Positions 61,215-64,000 of a stretch of 64,000 nucleotides of DNA are shown piece after piece; positions within the stretch are counted from its first letter, which is position 1; each line of letters opens with the position of its first letter. This stretch comes from Pyricularia pennisetigena (taxonomy: Eukaryota > Ascomycota > Sordariomycetes > Magnaporthales > Pyriculariaceae). The notes beneath the pieces were generated by a model. It worked only from the letters and a program-made list of their open reading frames with translations, had not been told where the DNA came from and did no database searches. The position numbers and the translations under genes were made by a program. The stretch lies in assembly GCF_004337985.1 (NCBI RefSeq), contig NW_021940930.1, positions 54,789 through 118,788 of the forward strand, written 5' to 3'.

Positions 61215-62632
61215 TCAGCTGACCGCAGGCGTGGCAATTTCCACCGTCTGAGATATCACCGTCTCCTTGAGAATATTCCTGCCAAGGGGCTGCCCCGGCC
61301 GGGAACACTCGGCAGCATTCAGTTCCATTTCATTTAGCTCCATGTATGTCTTATTTTTAGTGTTGTTCCTTCTGGGAACCTTTCTGCTAGAACCGTAGCC
61401 GAGCTCGTACGAGGTGTTCCCGGTAACGGTTTTCGTGGGATAGAAATGGGTCCAGATAGGTCGCAGCGTCGGTAGGCAGGCGCAAATTACCGCCATTGAG
61501 AGTTCAATGTTCGTCCAGTAGAAAACCGGAGCAGTATAGTCTGGTCATCCAAATATCAGTTCCCACGCATTATTCCTATCAGAGCAGTGGCTGGTCTTAC
61601 AAATGATATCGTTGGGATGTTTGGTATACTCGTGGGCGACGCCATAGATGGCAATCACGCGGGTGACACTGACGGCACAGGTTCTGTGAACAATGTGTCT
61701 TGTCAGCCGAGGCTTTTCATCCGACGACCAAGATCTTTCGTCAACTTACGCGGCCCCTAGACTTAGCATTCCAATGACAGCGATCTTGGTCTTGAGCTTG
61801 AGCTGGAGGCGCATCACCAAGGGGATCGGCAGGATCAAAATCGCAAAGTCGGCGATGACGTTGGTGTATAGGACTGTAAGGAACATGGCCGTCTGATTGA
61901 CGCAGTTTTTGCTCTCGAAGAAATCGATAAAGGTCGTGATGGGGTAGCAGGTGAAGAGATGCGAGAAAAAGAAGCTGACCGTCCATATGATGACGTAGAC
62001 GAGCATGCCAAACACAACCCTTTTGAACAATGCATTGGGAAAGAGGTGGAGGTAAAGGACAAGAATGGACGACTTGACCAGGCCGAGGCCGAGAATCGAT
62101 AGCATATTCATGGCAAACTTAGACTGCGCAGCGGATCGATAAGTCGGTAATGTATTCGACAATGCGAGCAAAGGAAAAGGGGATGAAACGAAGGATAAAC
62201 AACGGAATCGAGCTGAACGAACATCTTCAAAGAATACTAGACCCGGATCGTTCATGTCGGCTGTTCCATCGGGAAGTAGTGGCTGGTGAGCACCCAAGTG
62301 CCCACGAAAGGCTGCTGCGGGGGGAATCAGTGTCGTCCAAATTTAGATAAACGTTCGGGCGCGATCTGCTCACCTGCCAACTGCAAAGAAGAGCAACAGA
62401 TGGAAAGGATCTGCACATTTCATATTTAGCAAGAAAACACAAGAGCCACCTATGCGCATCTAATCAAGAGACGTACGAGTGCTCCTCCAGCGAGGTAGTC
62501 ATCCAACATAAAGCGGCTGATCAGTAGCCTTGCCCATACTCGGAGTCCGTAGAATGTCATGGGAAATATCATGAATACAACCGCCAGAGCGATCACCTGC
62601 TCCTTGGAGTATTCCGTAGACATGGAGACCAT
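61215..62632 (-). CDS. Fungal 7TM rhodopsin-domain (PTH11-like) membrane protein, about five exons (388 aa)
   Basis: Exons 62632-62477, 62410-62374, 62314-61750, 61683-61601 and 61540-61215 sum to 389 codons in one frame. Donors are GTACGT, GTGAGC, GTAAGT and GTAAGA, and all acceptors are cag. Transmembrane helices read VIALAVVFMIFPMTFYGLRV, the LILSICCSSLQLA region, SILGLGLVKSSILVLYLHLF, VVFGMLVYVIIWTVSFFFSH, MFLTVLYTNVIADFAILILP, IAVIGMLSLGAATCAVSVTRV and FYWTNIELSMAVICACLPTL, followed by a polar tail. RLLISRFMLDDYL and WTNIE...LPTLRP are family signatures. A possible 99-bp intron (62124-62222) inside exon 3 keeps the frame either way. No CFEM domain. A receptor or sensor role is inferred. 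Confidence 0.8.
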
Positions 62633-63194
62633 GGTGTCGACAGAGCAGGTCTTGGGGGACCTGGAATACGGGAAGAAAATTACAAACTGACGTGTCAGTG
62701 CACGTTTATAGAATTAAGGGGGGATTTAGTAGAAGTAGGTCAACTAGAAAAGTTTGCTCAACGTTGGACAGCACGATGGTATTTCGACCATGACCTGGGA
62801 GCTTTGTGTATGACGCAGATGCCAAACCACCTTGTGAAGATATATCGTCTTATTTATTGGGCGACGGCTACGTCGGGGAGCCTTGAAGATAAGAGGATGA
62901 AACCCCCGCGTCATAGCAGCGACAGTGAAATAAAAGTATCCAGGTAGGGAGATATCCCGCCTCGGACCTTTGCTCATATCAATATATTAGGTTGACGTAA
63001 TGACAATGCTTTTGTGATAGGGCAGGCTGCCTAATTTCAGTGGTGACAGGAAGCTCCCCACTTGCGAAGTCACCTTGAAATTTCAATTCAAACCGGGTAG
63101 GGATTCTAACATCGCAAGGGGTTTTTTTGGTTTTTTTTTCACTGCGAGAACTGCCTGGACCCCTTTCGAAAGCACCCTGGACTCCCTAAACTTT
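62633..63194. other. Intergenic; no gene seen
   Basis: AT-rich with T-runs near 63121-63140. Confidence 0.5.
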
Positions 63195-63300
63195 ATGCCG
63201 CTTGGGGGCTAGATTTCATAAAGGCCAATGTGAAAGACCCGTCACAAAATTCACCCCTGACCAGCATCAACTTTACACCCAATCCTTCGTCATGGGCCCG
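63195..63300 (-). repeat. Dispersed repeat family A, copy 4
   Basis: The minus strand reads gggtgtaaagttgatgctgg, caggggt, ttttgtgacgggtc and attggccttta, aligning block by block with 55045-55125. Confidence 0.6.
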
Positions 63301-63574
63301 TAACTCGCAACCAACTTTGATCGCGTAAGCAGGTGGATCAGATGGACAGCGACCTGTCGGGGGTAGGATATTATGGCAGCGAGCAAGTATCCTTGCAACT
63401 TGTAATCAAGATATCCATGCACTGTAGCTCCGTTGTTCATGACTTCCCCAGTCTACATCCTTGGGGCCAGAAAAAAGGGTCCAGAAATGCGGACGAGAAA
63501 AGTAGAGTGGCGTAAACGAACTCTGAGTGCTTACTTAAGGCGGGAGATCTTTTTCTCGTGGAGATCCCGGCCTC

Positions 63575-64000
63575 AGAAGCACCTTAGCCGGGTTCCGATG
63601 TCGAGTTGGTGCTGTCAATGCGCCAATAATCCCTGAAGAGAATCATGACGCCCGAAACATATATACCGACGAGGATGTTAGCCTTAGGCTGAGTCCTGAC
63701 CAGCACCGACTTGAAGATGAAGCCACAGCGTACAGATCACTTGCAGGCGGTATTGTTATCCCTTTTCTTCAATTGGGTTGCCCTCAGCAGGAGGGTAGCC
63801 TTATTGTCACCACCAGGCTTGGACCAAGTCTTGAAGAACCTTTCGGTTTTTGCAATGGTCTGTTTTCACTTAAGTCGATCTTGCTCATTGCCGATCAGGT
63901 AATCTCTTGCCTGGAGCTTATACATAGAAGATCACTCATCCACAGGGATGTCGAACCTGACAACTCGGCAAAGACACCGCCAACTATGGAGCCAAGCAGT
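63575..64000 (+). pseudogene. Casein-kinase-1-like fragment, runs off the window
   Basis: An open frame (codons from 63575, uninterrupted to the window end) reads HRLEDEATAYRSLAGG, LGPSLEEPFGFCNGLFSLKS, ILLIADQVISCLELIHRRSL and IHRDVEPDN, in the order of the CK1 family (LEYEARVYRSLAGG, GPSLEDLFNFC, LLADQ, HRDIKPDN). The glycine loop and ATP lysine are not recognisable upstream, and the catalytic-loop Lys is Glu (HRDVEPDN). After DN the usual FLMG is replaced. It is most likely a decayed, 5'-truncated copy; no ATG supports a start. Confidence 0.7.

Overview
The window looks like a repeat-rich stretch of a filamentous ascomycete (Pezizomycotina) nuclear chromosome. The evidence is short introns (about 49-109 bp) with GTRNGY donors and CTAAC/CTAAT-type branch sites, and gene families typical of moulds: AN1/APH kinases, a PF13391-type HNH protein, a fungal 7TM rhodopsin-domain protein, a berberine-bridge-type flavoprotein, a JmjC protein, an RBR ligase and a CENPB/pogo transposase family. 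Gene density is low, and about half the window is transposon debris, pseudogenes and anonymous AT-rich DNA. It reads as an accessory, fast-evolving region and not as a conserved core segment. No rRNA, CRISPR array or convincing intact tRNA was seen.

Layout. 1-2355: 3' half of a Tad/I-type LINE (RT, RNase H, zinc knuckle) ending in a TAC microsatellite. 2776-5903: two right-end fragments of a pogo-like DNA transposon. 7-11.6 kb: a small Cys-rich DnaJ-zinc-type protein, an orphan gene behind an unusual 10 x 10-bp array, and a convergent small orphan gene. 13.6-19.1 kb: an orphan three-exon gene, a JmjC protein and a frameshifted RBR E3 ligase. 21.4-26.8 kb: a zinc-finger/APH kinase-like protein, a 644-aa TPR protein and a truncated protein kinase. 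28.7-30 kb: a three-exon HNH protein. 30.56-35.1 kb: two inward-facing pogo left ends bracketing a 639-aa RAI1/DXO-like protein. 36.1-40.5 kb: an FtsJ-type methyltransferase, a C-terminal pseudo-copy of the RAI1-like gene, an 8-bp minisatellite and a C2H2 protein. 41.4-44.6 kb: an IFI6/ISG12-like gene with a homopolymer frameshift and two pseudogenes. 45-47.3 kb: a second APH gene and a complete 916-bp non-autonomous pogo element. 49.8-53.8 kb: half of another transposase, a HhH-GPD glycosylase relic, and an intact 811-aa coiled-coil / PD-(D/E)XK-like / zinc / kinase-like protein. 55.4-56.5 kb: a 1.1-kb element with about 150-bp inverted arms. 56.9-64 kb: a J-domain gene, a deleted relic of the 811-aa family, a secreted FAD oxidoreductase, a five-exon 7TM protein and a casein-kinase-1 relic running off the end.

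Two observations stand out. First, copies of the pogo-like family share fixed terminal blocks (ACGTGGATGTACA, AGGACA, ACTTTTC), but between them lies an 11-mer that is duplicated within a copy and different between copies. Second, the 811-aa protein joins a PD-(D/E)XK-like nuclease core to a kinase-like domain, an architecture reminiscent of genome-conflict and Crinkler-type effectors, and a degenerate relative lies 5 kb away. Several genes carry single-base frameshifts, so real decay has to be separated from assembly indels before function is discussed.
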